Positions 43,359 to 53,060 of a DNA stretch of 64,000 bases are shown piece after piece. Location of the stretch: positions 1-64,000 of the forward strand of contig JAJFVK010000008.1 of NCBI GenBank assembly GCA_021371795.1. Reading direction: 5' to 3'. The position numbers and the translations under genes are program-made. Below the pieces are notes generated by a model, which saw nothing but the letters and a program-made list of their open reading frames with translations, searched no databases and was not told the DNA's origin. The stretch comes from Planctomycetaceae bacterium. GTDB taxonomy: Bacteria > Planctomycetota > Phycisphaerae > Sedimentisphaerales > UBA12454. Numbering within the stretch: the first letter of the stretch is position 1; the number at the start of each line of letters is the position of its first letter.

Positions 43359-43919
43359 ATGGCAAACGAATCGACGATTAATGGATTGAAAATTTTGCTC
43401 GGCGTAAGCGGCGGGGTCGCTGTGTATAAAGCAGTTGACCTGGCCAGCAAACTGACCGCAGCCGGCGCTGTTGTCGATACCGTTATGACCGACAGCGCGT
43501 GCAAATTCGTTTTGCCAAAAAGTTTTGAGGCTGTAACGGGCAGACCGGTTTATACCAGTATGTGGGAAAACCCGCAGGAATTGGAAATCAGTCATATCAG
43601 CCTTGCTGACAGTTGTCAGTTTGTTATCGTTGCGCCAGCCACGGCGAACATCATCGGCAAAATGGCAAACGGCATTTGCGATGATTTGTTGAGTACGACG
43701 CTTTGCGCCTGCTGGCAGAAGAAAATTCTGTTTGCGCCGGCGATGAACGAAAAAATGTGGACGAATCCTGCTGTGCAGAAAAATGTCGAAACGCTGAAAA
43801 AAATGGGCGCTGAAATAATCGGGCCGGAAAAAGGAAGATTAGCCTGCAAAACCGTCGGCATCGGAAGAATGACAGAGCCGGCGGATATAATAAAACATCT
43901 CGAACAAATTGCGAAATAA
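43359..43919 (+). CDS. coaC: Phosphopantothenoylcysteine decarboxylase (CoaC)
   Basis: 186 residues. Flavoprotein fold: ILLGVSGGVAVYKAVDL (His normally in this region is replaced by the GGVAVYK sequence), IVAPATANIIGKMANGICDDLL, and FAPAMNEKMW (substrate clamp). Makes 4'-phosphopantetheine. It stops at TAA 43917-43919 with the ATG of coaB immediately after, so the usual CoaBC fusion is split here into two touching genes. Confidence 0.88.
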   Translation: MANESTINGLKILLGVSGGVAVYKAVDLASKLTAAGAVVDTVMTDSACKFVLPKSFEAVTGRPVYTSMWENPQELEISHISLADSCQFVIVAPATANIIGKMANGICDDLLSTTLCACWQKKILFAPAMNEKMWTNPAVQKNVETLKKMGAEIIGPEKGRLACKTVGIGRMTEPADIIKHLEQIAK

Positions 43920-44573
43920 ATGAAATCAAAGCGATTGCATTTCTTAATTACAGCAGGGGGGACGAGAGAATATATCGACCCTGTTCGCTTCATCACTAAC
44001 GCAAGCAGCGGTAAAATGGGCTGTGCTTTAGCGAGTGCTGCGTTAAAGGTCGGGCATCGAGTAACACTCATAACGACTGTAAAAGATTTAAAATTTAAAA
44101 TTGAAAATTTAAAATTGTACGAAGTTGAAACGGCCGAGGATATGTTTAAGGCTGTAAAAAAGCATTTCCTAAAATGTGATTGTCTGATTATGGCCGCGGC
44201 GGTTTCGGATTACACGCCGGCGAAAAAATCCAAAATAAAAATCAAAAAATCCAAACAAGATTTAATAATAAAGTTAAAACCAACCACCGACATTTTAAAA
44301 TGGGCGGGAAAGAACAAGAAGAAAAATCAGTGCGTTGTCGGCTTTGCGCTTGAGGATAGAAATTTACGCAAAAACGCAGAGAAGAAACTGCAAAGCAAAA
44401 ACCTCGATATGATTATCGCCAATGAACCTTCGGCAATCGGCAGCGAGAAATCAACTGTTCAAATCAAACGCAAAAACAGCGATTGGCAAATATTACCAAA
44501 GGCGGATAAATCTTTTCTGGCTAAAAGGATTATTAATCTTCTAAACAAACAAAACAAAATTGCTAATCGATGA
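43920..44573 (+). CDS. coaB: Phosphopantothenate-cysteine ligase (CoaB)
   Basis: 217 residues. LITAGGTREYIDPVRFITNASSG (about 9-31, shown in part) and IMAAAVSDYTPAK are the ligase signatures; NEPSAIGSEKSTVQI near residue 180 fits. Adds cysteine to 4'-phosphopantothenate. Zero gap to coaC (TAA-ATG). The stretch around 44085-44115 is very A/T-rich (K-F-K-I-E-N-L-K-L) where other CoaB proteins are Pro-rich. Confidence 0.88.
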   Translation: MKSKRLHFLITAGGTREYIDPVRFITNASSGKMGCALASAALKVGHRVTLITTVKDLKFKIENLKLYEVETAEDMFKAVKKHFLKCDCLIMAAAVSDYTPAKKSKIKIKKSKQDLIIKLKPTTDILKWAGKNKKKNQCVVGFALEDRNLRKNAEKKLQSKNLDMIIANEPSAIGSEKSTVQIKRKNSDWQILPKADKSFLAKRIINLLNKQNKIANR

Positions 44574-44633
44574 TGTTTTGAATAATGATGAAAGAAAAAG
44601 CTATCTTCACGGTAGTACAATAAAGAATTTCTT

Positions 44634-45725
44634 TTAATATCTTTTCCTTATAGCCATTGCACCGAATGTTAAAAGAAAAATCGTCGCAGGTTCTGGTATT
44701 ATTGCAATCCATGCTTCCGGACTGCTGCCGTTATATCCATAACCCACAATAGTTTTACCATCAGCGGATATTCCTGTTGCCGCCGTTAAAGTCCATTGTT
44801 GTATTCCGTTCCAAGCGGTCAGGTCTGCTCCCAAACTTATAAGTAAATCTTTCAAATTCTGCATACCGCCAGACTCTGTCCAATAAAAAGCACCTGCTGA
44901 ATTGGTACCAACCACGACTGAACCATCTGCGGAAACCGCAGTGGCATAGCCTCCGCCTATATTTATCATGCCGTCTCCAGCGGTGTAGATGAATGCTTCC
45001 TGTCCCAAAGCAGAATAGCCATATCCTACTATAACAGAATTATCTGCAGAAACCGCGTTGGCACGGCTTTCGAATTTTCCACCTTCAAAATCACCCAAAC
45101 CAACCATACCTGTAGCTGATGTCCAGCGAAACGCCTCGTTACCGGAAGCTGATGTACTTTCGCCGACCACTATCGTTCCATCCGCTGAAACTCCACGTGC
45201 CCAACTCGAATCAGTGCCTCCGGGCAAATAGCCGAGTCCGACCATTCCACCTGTTGATGTCCAGTGGAAGGCTTCTGTGAAAAGCGGGCTATAGCCATAG
45301 CTCACGCCAACCACAACTGAACCATCGGCTGAAACTCCCCAGGCACTGCTTTTAGTTGCCTCTGGCAAGAGGCCAATATCTGTGTTGCTGCTTGATGTCC
45401 AGCGATATGCTTGTACTTGTCCTGACCATGTACGTAATTCACCAACAACTACAGAGCCGTCACCTGAAATTGCCTTGCCAAAGCTATATGAATTTGCAGT
45501 AGTGTTGAGATTTTGTATTCCTCCTTCGGCTGTCCACTGAAAGGCGTCATAATAATTAGTGGAACCACTCTCTCCGGCAACTTTTGAACCACCGGCTGAA
45601 ACTCCATATGCTTTGCTTTCATATGTGCCACCCGGTAAATCGCCTAATCCATGTAAGCTTGCTGCAGAAAACGCCAAATGCGTAAATGCCAATAGGAAAA
45701 CTATAATAATTGACTTGTGTTTCAT
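44634..45725 (-). CDS. HAF-repeat protein with PEP-CTERM sorting signal
   Basis: 363 residues. Signal peptide at about 1-21, then HAF-type repeats with the recurrent ...GLGDLPGG...A.GVSADGSVVVGES...AFRWT pattern across the protein, and a C-terminal PEP-CTERM (IPEPATIFLLTFGAMAIRKRY). Extracellular or surface. AGAGAGAAAGAG precedes the ATG. Convergent with coaB. Isolated from the other PEP-CTERM gene at 6264. Confidence 0.88.
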   Translation of the reverse strand: MKHKSIIIVFLLAFTHLAFSAASLHGLGDLPGGTYESKAYGVSAGGSKVAGESGSTNYYDAFQWTAEGGIQNLNTTANSYSFGKAISGDGSVVVGELRTWSGQVQAYRWTSSSNTDIGLLPEATKSSAWGVSADGSVVVGVSYGYSPLFTEAFHWTSTGGMVGLGYLPGGTDSSWARGVSADGTIVVGESTSASGNEAFRWTSATGMVGLGDFEGGKFESRANAVSADNSVIVGYGYSALGQEAFIYTAGDGMINIGGGYATAVSADGSVVVGTNSAGAFYWTESGGMQNLKDLLISLGADLTAWNGIQQWTLTAATGISADGKTIVGYGYNGSSPEAWIAIIPEPATIFLLTFGAMAIRKRY

Positions 45726-45840
45726 CTCTTTCTCTCTTTCCTTTAATTAGGCGGTATTATATCAAACAAATCAAAATTGTCAATAGAAAAAAAGACAGTT
45801 ACAAATTGGTGATATAATTTAATCTTTTAGCTAAAGATAA

Positions 45841-45895
45841 CCGCGTGGGCTTCCATCTTCGCTAAAGCTACGACGGACAAGAAAGCCCACCCTAC
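45841..45895. repeat. GTGGGCT/AGCCCAC palindromic repeat, long form
   Basis: CCGCGTGGGCTT (45841-45852) and AAGCCCACCCTAC (45883-45895) are the two arms. The intervening 30 bp has its own short complementarity. In reverse orientation the arms equal those of the short form at 33541-33566. Confidence 0.75.
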
Positions 45896-45921
45896 AGATC
45901 TGCAAAAAAATTATCAAGTGC

Positions 45922-46377
45922 CTAATCTGCAGGAATACAAAAATCCATATAACATGCTCCTGCTTCGCATCGTTTTTCCTGTTCTTCTATCCATTTCAGC
46001 AACCCTATTTCCTTTTGCCTTTTTACGTCCGCAATAAGATTTGGATATTTTTTGGTAAGTCTGTCAAAATGTTCACATGGAAACTGCTCGCAATCAGCAC
46101 AGACTTTTAACTTTTTTTCTTCTATACATTTTCTTATTGGGCACTTGGGGTTGCCGCAACCGCCTCTACAGCCAGGGCAAGTCTCGTTAAGTTTGCTGAA
46201 AAAATTCAATGCTTTGCAAAAAACTTTAAACTCAGGCACTTCTTCATGGCCAAAAATCTCCCATCCGCTTTTTTTGAGGGTCTGCTGTAATGCCGAGGCT
46301 TGTGCAGGTATTCGAGCTATCTCTGCACAAAGTTTGCAATACAGCCCGCAATATGTAACATATTTCAAATTATCCAT
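45922..46377 (-). CDS. DUF3795 family cysteine-rich protein
   Basis: 151 residues with about 15 Cys: YCGLYCKLC, CPGCRGGCGNPKC, CADCEQFPC. This spacing is the DUF3795 pattern, a small probable metal-binding protein of unknown function. It follows pyrE by 23 nt on the same strand and is probably co-transcribed with purB-pyrE. Confidence 0.85.
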   Translation of the reverse strand: MDNLKYVTYCGLYCKLCAEIARIPAQASALQQTLKKSGWEIFGHEEVPEFKVFCKALNFFSKLNETCPGCRGGCGNPKCPIRKCIEEKKLKVCADCEQFPCEHFDRLTKKYPNLIADVKRQKEIGLLKWIEEQEKRCEAGACYMDFCIPAD

Positions 46378-46400
46378 TGCACACCTTTAACAAAAAATTT

Positions 46401-46925
46401 TTAGTCTTTAATTCCTAAATCTTCTTTGGTTAAGATGCTCTCGAATTTATAGCCGGCAGTTGTAATGTTTTCGGATGCGCCTTGTTTGCGATCAATCACG
46501 GCGACAATCTTCTTAACTTTTGCTCCCGCTTCTGTGATTATTTTTGCCGCTTCAAGAACCTGGCCGCCGGTGGTTGCGATATCCTCAACGAGCAAAACGA
46601 CATCGTCAGCTTTCAAAACGCCTTCGACCATTTTGCTTGTGCCGTAATCTTTTTTGCTGTTGCGGACGATAATCCATTTTTTGCCGGTCTGCATTGCTGT
46701 CGCTGCGGCAAGTGCAACTCCGCCGAGTTCTGCGCCTGCGATTAGCGTAACATCGCTCGTTGCGTGTTTTGCGAATTCTTCGCCGAGAGCTTTCAAAATA
46801 TCCGGCTGCGTCTCGAATAGATATTTATCCATATAATATTTGCTTTTTTTACCACTTCTTAATGTAAAATCGCCTTCGAGATACGATGTTTCTTTTACGC
46901 GCTTTGTCAGTTCCTGTTTTGTCAT
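46401..46925 (-). CDS. pyrE: Orotate phosphoribosyltransferase
   Basis: 174 residues. PRPP-binding motif VLLVEDIATTGGQVLEAA (about 110-127), plus KYYMDKYLFETQPD near the N-terminus and the flexible-loop RNSKKDYGTSK. Converts orotate to OMP in pyrimidine synthesis. It starts 4 nt after purB's stop. Confidence 0.92.
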   Translation of the reverse strand: MTKQELTKRVKETSYLEGDFTLRSGKKSKYYMDKYLFETQPDILKALGEEFAKHATSDVTLIAGAELGGVALAAATAMQTGKKWIIVRNSKKDYGTSKMVEGVLKADDVVLLVEDIATTGGQVLEAAKIITEAGAKVKKIVAVIDRKQGASENITTAGYKFESILTKEDLGIKD

Positions 46926-46929
46926 TGTT

Positions 46930-48363
46930 TTAAACTTTCAATTCTGTTTTTTTGTTAATTTTGCCGCGATATTTTCTTATCGCAGGTTTGACTGCTTCAT
47001 TTATAAAATCAACTACCTGTTCTGGCGCTCTTCCGACATAATCTTTCGCGTTCAGCACTTTATTGAAATCGACTTTCGCAAAAGCGGTGTCGCCTTTGAG
47101 TCTTTCAATCAAATCGTTTGCTTTTCCAAATTCTTTAACCTGCTGTGCGGCTGCCTGTGAATGCACTCTGATTTTTTCGTGGAGCATTTGGCGATTTCCG
47201 CCTGCTTTTACCGCTGCCATCAAAATATTTTCCGTCGCCATAAAGGGCAGTTCGGAATTGATTCTTGCCGCGATGACTTTCGGATAAACCACAAGGCCGC
47301 TGGTAACGTTAATCAAAATCTCAAGTATTCCATCTGCCGCGAGGAACGCTTCCGGCAATACAACTCTTCTGTTTGCAGAATCGTCAAGCGTTCTTTCGAG
47401 CCATTGCTCGGCTGCGGTCATTTGCGGACTGCTCGACAGACTAATCAATAATCGTGAAAGTGCCGTTACACGTTCACAACGCATTGGATTGCGTTTATAC
47501 GCCATTGCGCTGGAGCCGATTTGCGATTTTTCAAACGGCTCTTCGATTTCCTTTAAATTTGCCAGCAGGCGGATATCATTGCACATTTTGTGTGCGGATT
47601 GTGCGATGCCTGCGATTGTATTGATAATAAGCGAATCAATTTTTCGTGAATATGTCTGGCCGGTAACGGGGCAGAGTTTGTCAAAATCAAATGCCTTTGC
47701 GACCATTTTGTCTAACTGTTTTACTTTTTTGTGATTGCCTGCGAACAGTTCGAGGAACGATGCCTGTGTTCCGGTTGTTCCTTTAACGCCTCTGAAAGGA
47801 ATATTCACGATTCTATATTCTATTTCCGCCAGGTCGCTGACGAAATCGTTGCACCAAAGTGTCGCGCGTTTGCCGACAGTTGTTAATTGTGCTGGCTGAA
47901 AATGCGTGAAGCCAAGTGTTGGCATTTTGCGGTATTGCTTTGCGAATCCGCTTAATGCGTCAATCAGGCTTGCGAGTTTGGCAGCGATAATCTGCATTGC
48001 GTTTCGCATAATAATCAAATCAGCATTGTCGCCGACGTAACAGCTTGTCGCGCCGAGGTGAATAATCGGAGCGGCTTTGGGTGCAGCTTCGCCGAATGTG
48101 TGGATGTGTGCCATTACATCGTGGCGGAATTTCTTTTCGAATTCTGCGGCCTTGTCGAAATTAATATCGTCAAGGTGCTGCGACATCTGGCTGATTTGAG
48201 CGGAGGAGATTTTCAAGCCGAGTTTTTTTTCAGCCTTTGCCAGTTCCAGCCAGAGTTTTCGCCAGGTCGAAAATTTTGTTTGATTCCCAAACAATTCCGC
48301 CATTTCCTTTGAGGCGTTGCGTTCCACTAACGGCGAGTTGTAAATGTTTTGATTTTTAACCAT
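46930..48363 (-). CDS. purB: Adenylosuccinate lyase
   Basis: 477 residues. Fumarase/aspartase superfamily signature [15 protein letters not shown] (about 280-294), with [15 protein letters not shown] near residue 105 and [12 protein letters not shown] near residue 155. Works in purine synthesis at two steps. First gene of a minus-strand operon with pyrE and DUF3795. A TTGACA-16-TAGACT promoter and a 14-bp palindrome lie upstream. Confidence 0.94.
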   Translation of the reverse strand: MVKNQNIYNSPLVERNASKEMAELFGNQTKFSTWRKLWLELAKAEKKLGLKISSAQISQMSQHLDDINFDKAAEFEKKFRHDVMAHIHTFGEAAPKAAPIIHLGATSCYVGDNADLIIMRNAMQIIAAKLASLIDALSGFAKQYRKMPTLGFTHFQPAQLTTVGKRATLWCNDFVSDLAEIEYRIVNIPFRGVKGTTGTQASFLELFAGNHKKVKQLDKMVAKAFDFDKLCPVTGQTYSRKIDSLIINTIAGIAQSAHKMCNDIRLLANLKEIEEPFEKSQIGSSAMAYKRNPMRCERVTALSRLLISLSSSPQMTAAEQWLERTLDDSANRRVVLPEAFLAADGILEILINVTSGLVVYPKVIAARINSELPFMATENILMAAVKAGGNRQMLHEKIRVHSQAAAQQVKEFGKANDLIERLKGDTAFAKVDFNKVLNAKDYVGRAPEQVVDFINEAVKPAIRKYRGKINKKTELKV

Positions 48364-48394
48364 ATCTTATCCTGAATATAATATTTATATTACA

Positions 48395-48408
48395 TACTAC
48401 AAGTAGTA
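48395..48408. promoter_or_regulatory. TACTAC-AA-GTAGTA palindrome just downstream of the purB -10
   Basis: 6-bp perfect arms with a 2-bp centre, lying 3-16 bp downstream of the -10 and upstream of the purB start codon (48363). Position fits an operator or a leader hairpin. Confidence 0.45.
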
Positions 48409-48410
48409 AT

Positions 48411-48438
48411 AGTCTAATTGTAAACTTCTTGTTGTCAA
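48411..48438 (-). promoter_or_regulatory. Promoter of the purB operon
   Basis: Minus strand: TTGACA (48438-48433), 16-bp spacer, TAGACT (48416-48411). Confidence 0.6.
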
Positions 48439-48492
48439 GCAGTTATAAAATACAATAATGCGCAAATAATAACGATATGCGATATAAGTACA

Positions 48493-50121
48493 TTATATTT
48501 TGGCTCCATAAACCCATTTTCCTGAATTTGTAGCTCCTTGAGGATGAATGCGGTTATCGTTTTTTAATTCCTGAAGCATTCGTTGTATTTGGTACTTGGA
48601 ACACGATGGTAACACGTCCTGCAGTTCCTGAAGTTTGCAGCCGTCAGTGCCGTTGCTTTTAATATGTTTTACAAGTAATTCTTTCTTTTCATTTCGGTCA
48701 AGTCCTCGTTTGCGTGTGTATATTCCTTCTTTGCCGAGGAAAGTGTAGAAACGACGAGACAATAAATACTTTGTGCCCCGACCTCTGCCTACGACTTCAA
48801 CTATACCATGCTCAACAAGAGAATGTAATATTGGCAGCATAGTTGGAGTAATTTCTTTATTGCCATTAATGGCATTAAGTGTCAGCAGTTCATTTGTGCC
48901 GAAAGATATGGATTTTTCCTGTCCGACTTTTTCAAGGAATTTTAAAAAGTTGACGTCCTGTATTTCTCCGTTTAGCACCAGCGAAACCTGATATTCATCG
49001 GTATCTGAAAAGTCAGGGAGCGGTTTGCTTTGTTTGATACTTTCTACGAACATTCGGTCTGCGCCTTGACCTGCACGTTCGATGAAGCCGCATTTGGCAA
49101 GTGTTTCTGCGATTCTGCGATTGCGGGGGAACTGACGATTCAAAATGTTTTCTGCTGTAATGCCCGTAGGGAAGCCGCCCGAACTTACTATTTCAATCTT
49201 TCTTGGAAACTGGCGAATAAAAATAGACCCCGCATTCCTATAGTCTCTATGGCTGACAGCGTTTAATATTGCTTCTCGAACAGAACCCTCACTGAAAGTG
49301 GGAATGTCCTGCATAAACAAACCATCCTGATAGTGTTGAATGTCATTGCGAAGATTTATTAACTCCCAAAGCCTGTTATAGCAAAGCAGAAATCCTTCTC
49401 TGAATTCTTCTCTTTGATTAGCTGGGCCGGCGATATTGTTGGAACGATATTCAAATACTATTTCACTTTGTGCGAGATATTTACCAAGTGCCTGCCGAGT
49501 TCCCATAAGAATTAAAGCTGCGTAAGTAATACCGTTGTTGACGCGAAGCTCTGCATCATCAAGAATTTGTTCGTGTGTCCAATCTGACAACGCCTGGTTC
49601 CTGGATTTTTTTTGCCACCTTTTGCGAAATTCCTCAATGGCGTCAGGCGAGAGGTCGTTAATGGTTGTGTTTGGACAAATTTCTGCTGAAAAGTCATTGC
49701 CGCTTTCATCAAAAATTCGTTTCAGCATATCAGGAGTCATTGCCACAAGAGCATCATTGCGACGCATCCAGTATGCTCCTTTGTACTGTATTGGTGTACC
49801 TATCGGTCTTGATGGAATATCAAAAATAACAACGCGGCAGTTATTGTATGTGATTTCTTCAGCATATATTCTGATTGGAAGACGTTCCATTAAGCCAGCT
49901 TTCGTTCTTCCTAAATCACCGAAAGCATTACTGCCAACAACGTGTCGCGGTTTTTTGTCAGTAACACCAAGTATTATTTTGCCGCCGTGTTCATTGGCCA
50001 GAGCGACACAATAATTTACAAGTTCCTCAAAATGAAAATTTTCTTTTGCCTCCTTGAATTCAAGATGCTCATCTTCTTTGGAATTCAACAAGACTTCAAA
50101 TTGTTCAGTAGAAATAGTCAT
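48493..50121 (-). CDS. AlbA_2/Schlafen-type ATP-binding transcriptional-regulator-like protein
   Basis: 542 residues. N-terminal AlbA_2 (divergent AAA_4) domain (about 5-130, HLEFKEAKENFHFEELVNYC, GGKIILGVTD), a central region with ATPase-type motif (EGSVREAILNAVSHRDY, about 290), and a C-terminal winged-helix-rich part (about 400-540, with LLSRRFYTF and KLQELQDVLPSCS). Often annotated as RecG-like helicase but without helicase motifs. Starts immediately after the stop of the aldo/keto reductase (TAA-ATG), so it is co-transcribed. Such proteins are seen in both regulatory and defence settings. Confidence 0.78.
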   Translation of the reverse strand: MTISTEQFEVLLNSKEDEHLEFKEAKENFHFEELVNYCVALANEHGGKIILGVTDKKPRHVVGSNAFGDLGRTKAGLMERLPIRIYAEEITYNNCRVVIFDIPSRPIGTPIQYKGAYWMRRNDALVAMTPDMLKRIFDESGNDFSAEICPNTTINDLSPDAIEEFRKRWQKKSRNQALSDWTHEQILDDAELRVNNGITYAALILMGTRQALGKYLAQSEIVFEYRSNNIAGPANQREEFREGFLLCYNRLWELINLRNDIQHYQDGLFMQDIPTFSEGSVREAILNAVSHRDYRNAGSIFIRQFPRKIEIVSSGGFPTGITAENILNRQFPRNRRIAETLAKCGFIERAGQGADRMFVESIKQSKPLPDFSDTDEYQVSLVLNGEIQDVNFLKFLEKVGQEKSISFGTNELLTLNAINGNKEITPTMLPILHSLVEHGIVEVVGRGRGTKYLLSRRFYTFLGKEGIYTRKRGLDRNEKKELLVKHIKSNGTDGCKLQELQDVLPSCSKYQIQRMLQELKNDNRIHPQGATNSGKWVYGAKI

Positions 50122-51087
50122 TTATTTCAAAGTACTTTGTCTTATTTTTATAATTTCTTCGATTTCTTCTATTTCATCTTTTGTCAGTATTATATCAGCC
50201 GCGGGGGCGGTATCGGTAATTTGGCCTTTGCGTCTTGCGCCGGCAATCGCGGCGGTAACTTCCGAATTCCTTATTACCCACGCTGTCGCTAACTGTGCCA
50301 TTGTAATCTTCTTGTGCTTTGCGATTTGTGTTAAAGCATCAATCGCTTTCAAATTTATTTCAAGCTGCGGCGATTTATAATTCTGGTCTTTATGCCGAAC
50401 GTCATCAGCGGGCAGGGCGGAGATTTTTTCAGCGGTGAATTTGCCGCTTAACATTCCCTTTTGCAGCGGACTATAAACTATCACGCCAATATTATGTTTT
50501 TTGCAGAACGGCAGAATATCCGTTTCAATATCCCGGCGAAACATACTATATGGCGGCTGGAGCGAGACAAGCGGATGAATTTTCATTACCTTTTCCATCT
50601 GTTCGATGGTGAAATTCGACACGCCGAGGAAGCGTACTTTGCCGGCCTTGACACATCTTGCCATCGCGTCATAACCTTCTTCTATATCTTTCTCCGGCTG
50701 ATTCCAGTGCATCTGGTAAAGGTCGATAACGTCAACGTTCAATCTTTTCAATGACGCATCGCATTCGGCCAGAATACTTTTTGCCTTGAGGCATGGAATT
50801 CTTTCATTTTTTTCATCCCACGTCAAACCGCACTTTGTGGCGATAATCGGCTTAATGGAAGTTTTTTTGAGTGCCTTGGCTATAACTTCCTCGCTGTGTC
50901 CGTGGCCGTAAATTGCTGCCGTGTCGAGCCAATTCACCCCCGCTTCCAGCGACTCAAGAATCGCTTCTATCGAATCGTTGTCATCCTGTTTGCCCCAGCC
51001 GTAAAGCCACGGGCCTCCGATTGCCCATGTGCCCAGGCCGACCTTTGTGATTTCCAGGTCTGAATTGCCAAGTTTCGATTTTCTCAT
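50122..51087 (-). CDS. Aldo/keto reductase
   Basis: 321 residues, family length. Catalytic tetrad candidates: Asp in NWLDTAAIYG, Tyr in the same segment, Lys in IIATKCGL and His in YQMHWNQ. VVYSPLQKGMLSGK follows. NADPH-dependent carbonyl reductase family; the substrate is unknown. It is upstream of, and translationally adjacent to, the AlbA_2 gene. Confidence 0.9.
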   Translation of the reverse strand: MRKSKLGNSDLEITKVGLGTWAIGGPWLYGWGKQDDNDSIEAILESLEAGVNWLDTAAIYGHGHSEEVIAKALKKTSIKPIIATKCGLTWDEKNERIPCLKAKSILAECDASLKRLNVDVIDLYQMHWNQPEKDIEEGYDAMARCVKAGKVRFLGVSNFTIEQMEKVMKIHPLVSLQPPYSMFRRDIETDILPFCKKHNIGVIVYSPLQKGMLSGKFTAEKISALPADDVRHKDQNYKSPQLEINLKAIDALTQIAKHKKITMAQLATAWVIRNSEVTAAIAGARRKGQITDTAPAADIILTKDEIEEIEEIIKIRQSTLK

Positions 51088-51165
51088 TTTTTTGTTACCC
51101 TTTAAAGAACATTAGTTTATCATATCTGTATTAAGTAGAAAAGCGTTTTTTAAAGGTGTGATTAA

Positions 51166-51906
51166 GTGGAAAATAACAAGAAAGTTTGTGTAATCGCGTG
51201 CAAGATTATAAAGCCGGATTTAGAACGGGCAGCGAAAAAACTCGGCCTTGATGTCGATTTTGAGTTTCTGCATTTCGGGCTGCATAATACTCCGACTAAA
51301 CTCGGCAGCGAAGTTCAGGTTGTAATAAATAAAATTTCCGCAAGCGGCAAGTACAGCCGAATTGTTCTGGGTTACGGTATTTGCGGCAAGGGAACAAATG
51401 ATATCAAAGCTGTTGAGGTGCCGATGGCAATTCCGCAGGCTCACGATTGCATTACGTTTTTCCTCGGTTCAAGGGAGGCATACAAAGAGCAGTTTGAAAA
51501 ATGTCCCGGCACATACTATTTTACCAAAGGCTGGTTCGACGAGAATCCTAATTATGAAACGACTCTGCGAATCGGGCTGAATGTCGAAACGCCGGGCAAA
51601 ACGTACACCGAAGATGAATTGAAAATCTTGGAAGAGTTTCTCGCGGGCTGGCAGAAAAATTATAGCAGGGCGGTTTTTGTAAGAGATTCGCTCGATGCTG
51701 ACGATGATAGTTACAGGCAAATCGCTAAAAGAATGGCGGTGGGTTACGGCTGGAATTATGAGGAAATGGTCGGCAGCGGTGAATTGTTCGAGAAAATGCT
51801 GGTCGCGGAAAAAAGCGATGATGATATTCTCGTGATTGAGCCGGGGCAGAGTATTGTTTTCAGTGAAATCAATGGGAAACTTGAAATAATAAAAGGTAAT
51901 TGCTAA
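51166..51906 (+). CDS. DUF1638 family protein
   Basis: 246 residues from GTG 51166 with AAAGG upstream. VIACKIIKPDLERA at the N-terminus, IVLGYGICGKGTNDI and AHDCITFFLGSREAY are DUF1638 hallmarks. A small protein with conserved Cys and His; function unknown. It precedes prfB by 28 nt. Confidence 0.85.
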   Translation: MENNKKVCVIACKIIKPDLERAAKKLGLDVDFEFLHFGLHNTPTKLGSEVQVVINKISASGKYSRIVLGYGICGKGTNDIKAVEVPMAIPQAHDCITFFLGSREAYKEQFEKCPGTYYFTKGWFDENPNYETTLRIGLNVETPGKTYTEDELKILEEFLAGWQKNYSRAVFVRDSLDADDDSYRQIAKRMAVGYGWNYEEMVGSGELFEKMLVAEKSDDDILVIEPGQSIVFSEINGKLEIIKGNC

Positions 51907-51934
51907 AAATGCCAATTTTGGTATAAATAATATT

Positions 51935-53057
51935 ATGGAAACAATAGAAATTAAAACATCGGTAGCAAACCTAAGGGCTCGGATAACAAAAATCCGTGAC
52001 TGGCTTTGACATCCCTACAAAATTAGCGGAACGGCAAAAACTCGAACAGCAAATGTCTCAACCCGGCTTTTGGGATAATCAGGACACCGCAAAATCAGTC
52101 GTCTCAAAGGTAAGCGTCTTAAAGCCATTTATAGACCCTGTTCTTGATGCGGAGAAAAAAATCACCGATGTTTCTGAATTGCTTGAGATTGCTCTTGAGG
52201 AAAACGACCAGCAGATTTTGGCCGATATTGAAAAAGACCTCGGCCCGCTTGAAAGAAAATGTGCGCAAATCGAGCTTACCGGTCTGTTAAGCGGCCCCGA
52301 TGATACGAAGAATTGCTTTTTCAGTATTCACGCAGGTGCAGGCGGAACTGAAAGCTGCGATTGGGTAAGTATGCTTCTGCGAATGTACACGAGATATTTT
52401 CAGTTGAGTGGATTGAATTACGAAGAGCTTGATATATTGCCAGGCGAAGAAGCGGGACTGCGTTCAATAACTCTCAAAGTGAATGGTCCGTTCGCGTTCG
52501 GAAAACTTTCCTGCGAATCGGGCGTTCATCGATTGGTACGTATCAGCCCGTTTGATTCAAACAAACGCAGACATACGAGTTTTGCCGCTGTTGACGTTTT
52601 GCCGGAATACGATGACGATATTGATATCGAAATCGACGAAAAGGATTTACGACTGGATTTTTATCGCGCAGGTGGCGCAGGCGGCCAGCACGTTAATAAA
52701 ACAAGCTCGGCTGTTCGCATTACGCATTTCCCAAGCGGAATTGTAACGCAATGTCAGAATGACCGCAGTCAGCATCGCAACAAGGCCGAAGCGATGAAAA
52801 TGCTCAAGGGCAAATTATATATGCTCGAGCAGCAGAAACGCGATGCCGAACTTGCCAAACTCTACGGCAACAAAGGCGAAATCGCATGGGGCAACCAGAT
52901 TCGCAGCTATGTGCTTCAACCCTATCAGTTGATTAAAGACCACCGCACGGATTTTCAGACCGGAAATATTCAACCGGTGCTTGATGGCGAAATCGAAGGC
53001 TTTATAGATAGTTACCTGCAATATCGTGCAGAGAAAAAACATAAACAAAGTAAATAA
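51935..53057 (+). CDS. prfB: Peptide chain release factor 2 (RF2), programmed +1 frameshift
   Basis: About 373 residues. Translation starts at ATG 51935 (METIEIKTSVANL) and meets TGA at 52007 after codon 24 (CTT). The slippery CTTTGAC (52004-52010) is the conserved RF2 site, and the +1 frame continues from GAC at 52008. RF2 features: tripeptide SPF (RISPFDSNKRR) and the catalytic GGQ (GGAGGQHVNKTSS). The usual AGGGGG stimulator 3 nt upstream is absent; only GGGCTCGG lies further upstream. The frame alone opens at 51996 (GTG), which is not the true start. Confidence 0.93.
52004..52010 (+). promoter_or_regulatory. RF2 +1 frameshift site CTTTGAC
   Basis: CTT-TGA-C with an in-frame TGA at 52007-52009. 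The reading frame changes so that GAC (52008) follows CTT. Low RF2 slows termination at TGA and favours the shift, an autoregulatory loop known from other bacteria. Confidence 0.9.
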
Positions 53058-53060
53058 ATT

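Noticed and set aside
48493-50121. RecG helicase as the identity of the AlbA_2 protein
   Set aside because: No helicase motifs were seen; the visible AlbA_2 and winged-helix features fit better.
51996-52007. GTG at 51996 as the start of prfB
   Set aside because: It would drop the conserved N-terminus and ignore the CTTTGAC frameshift site; ATG 51935 gives normal RF2 length.
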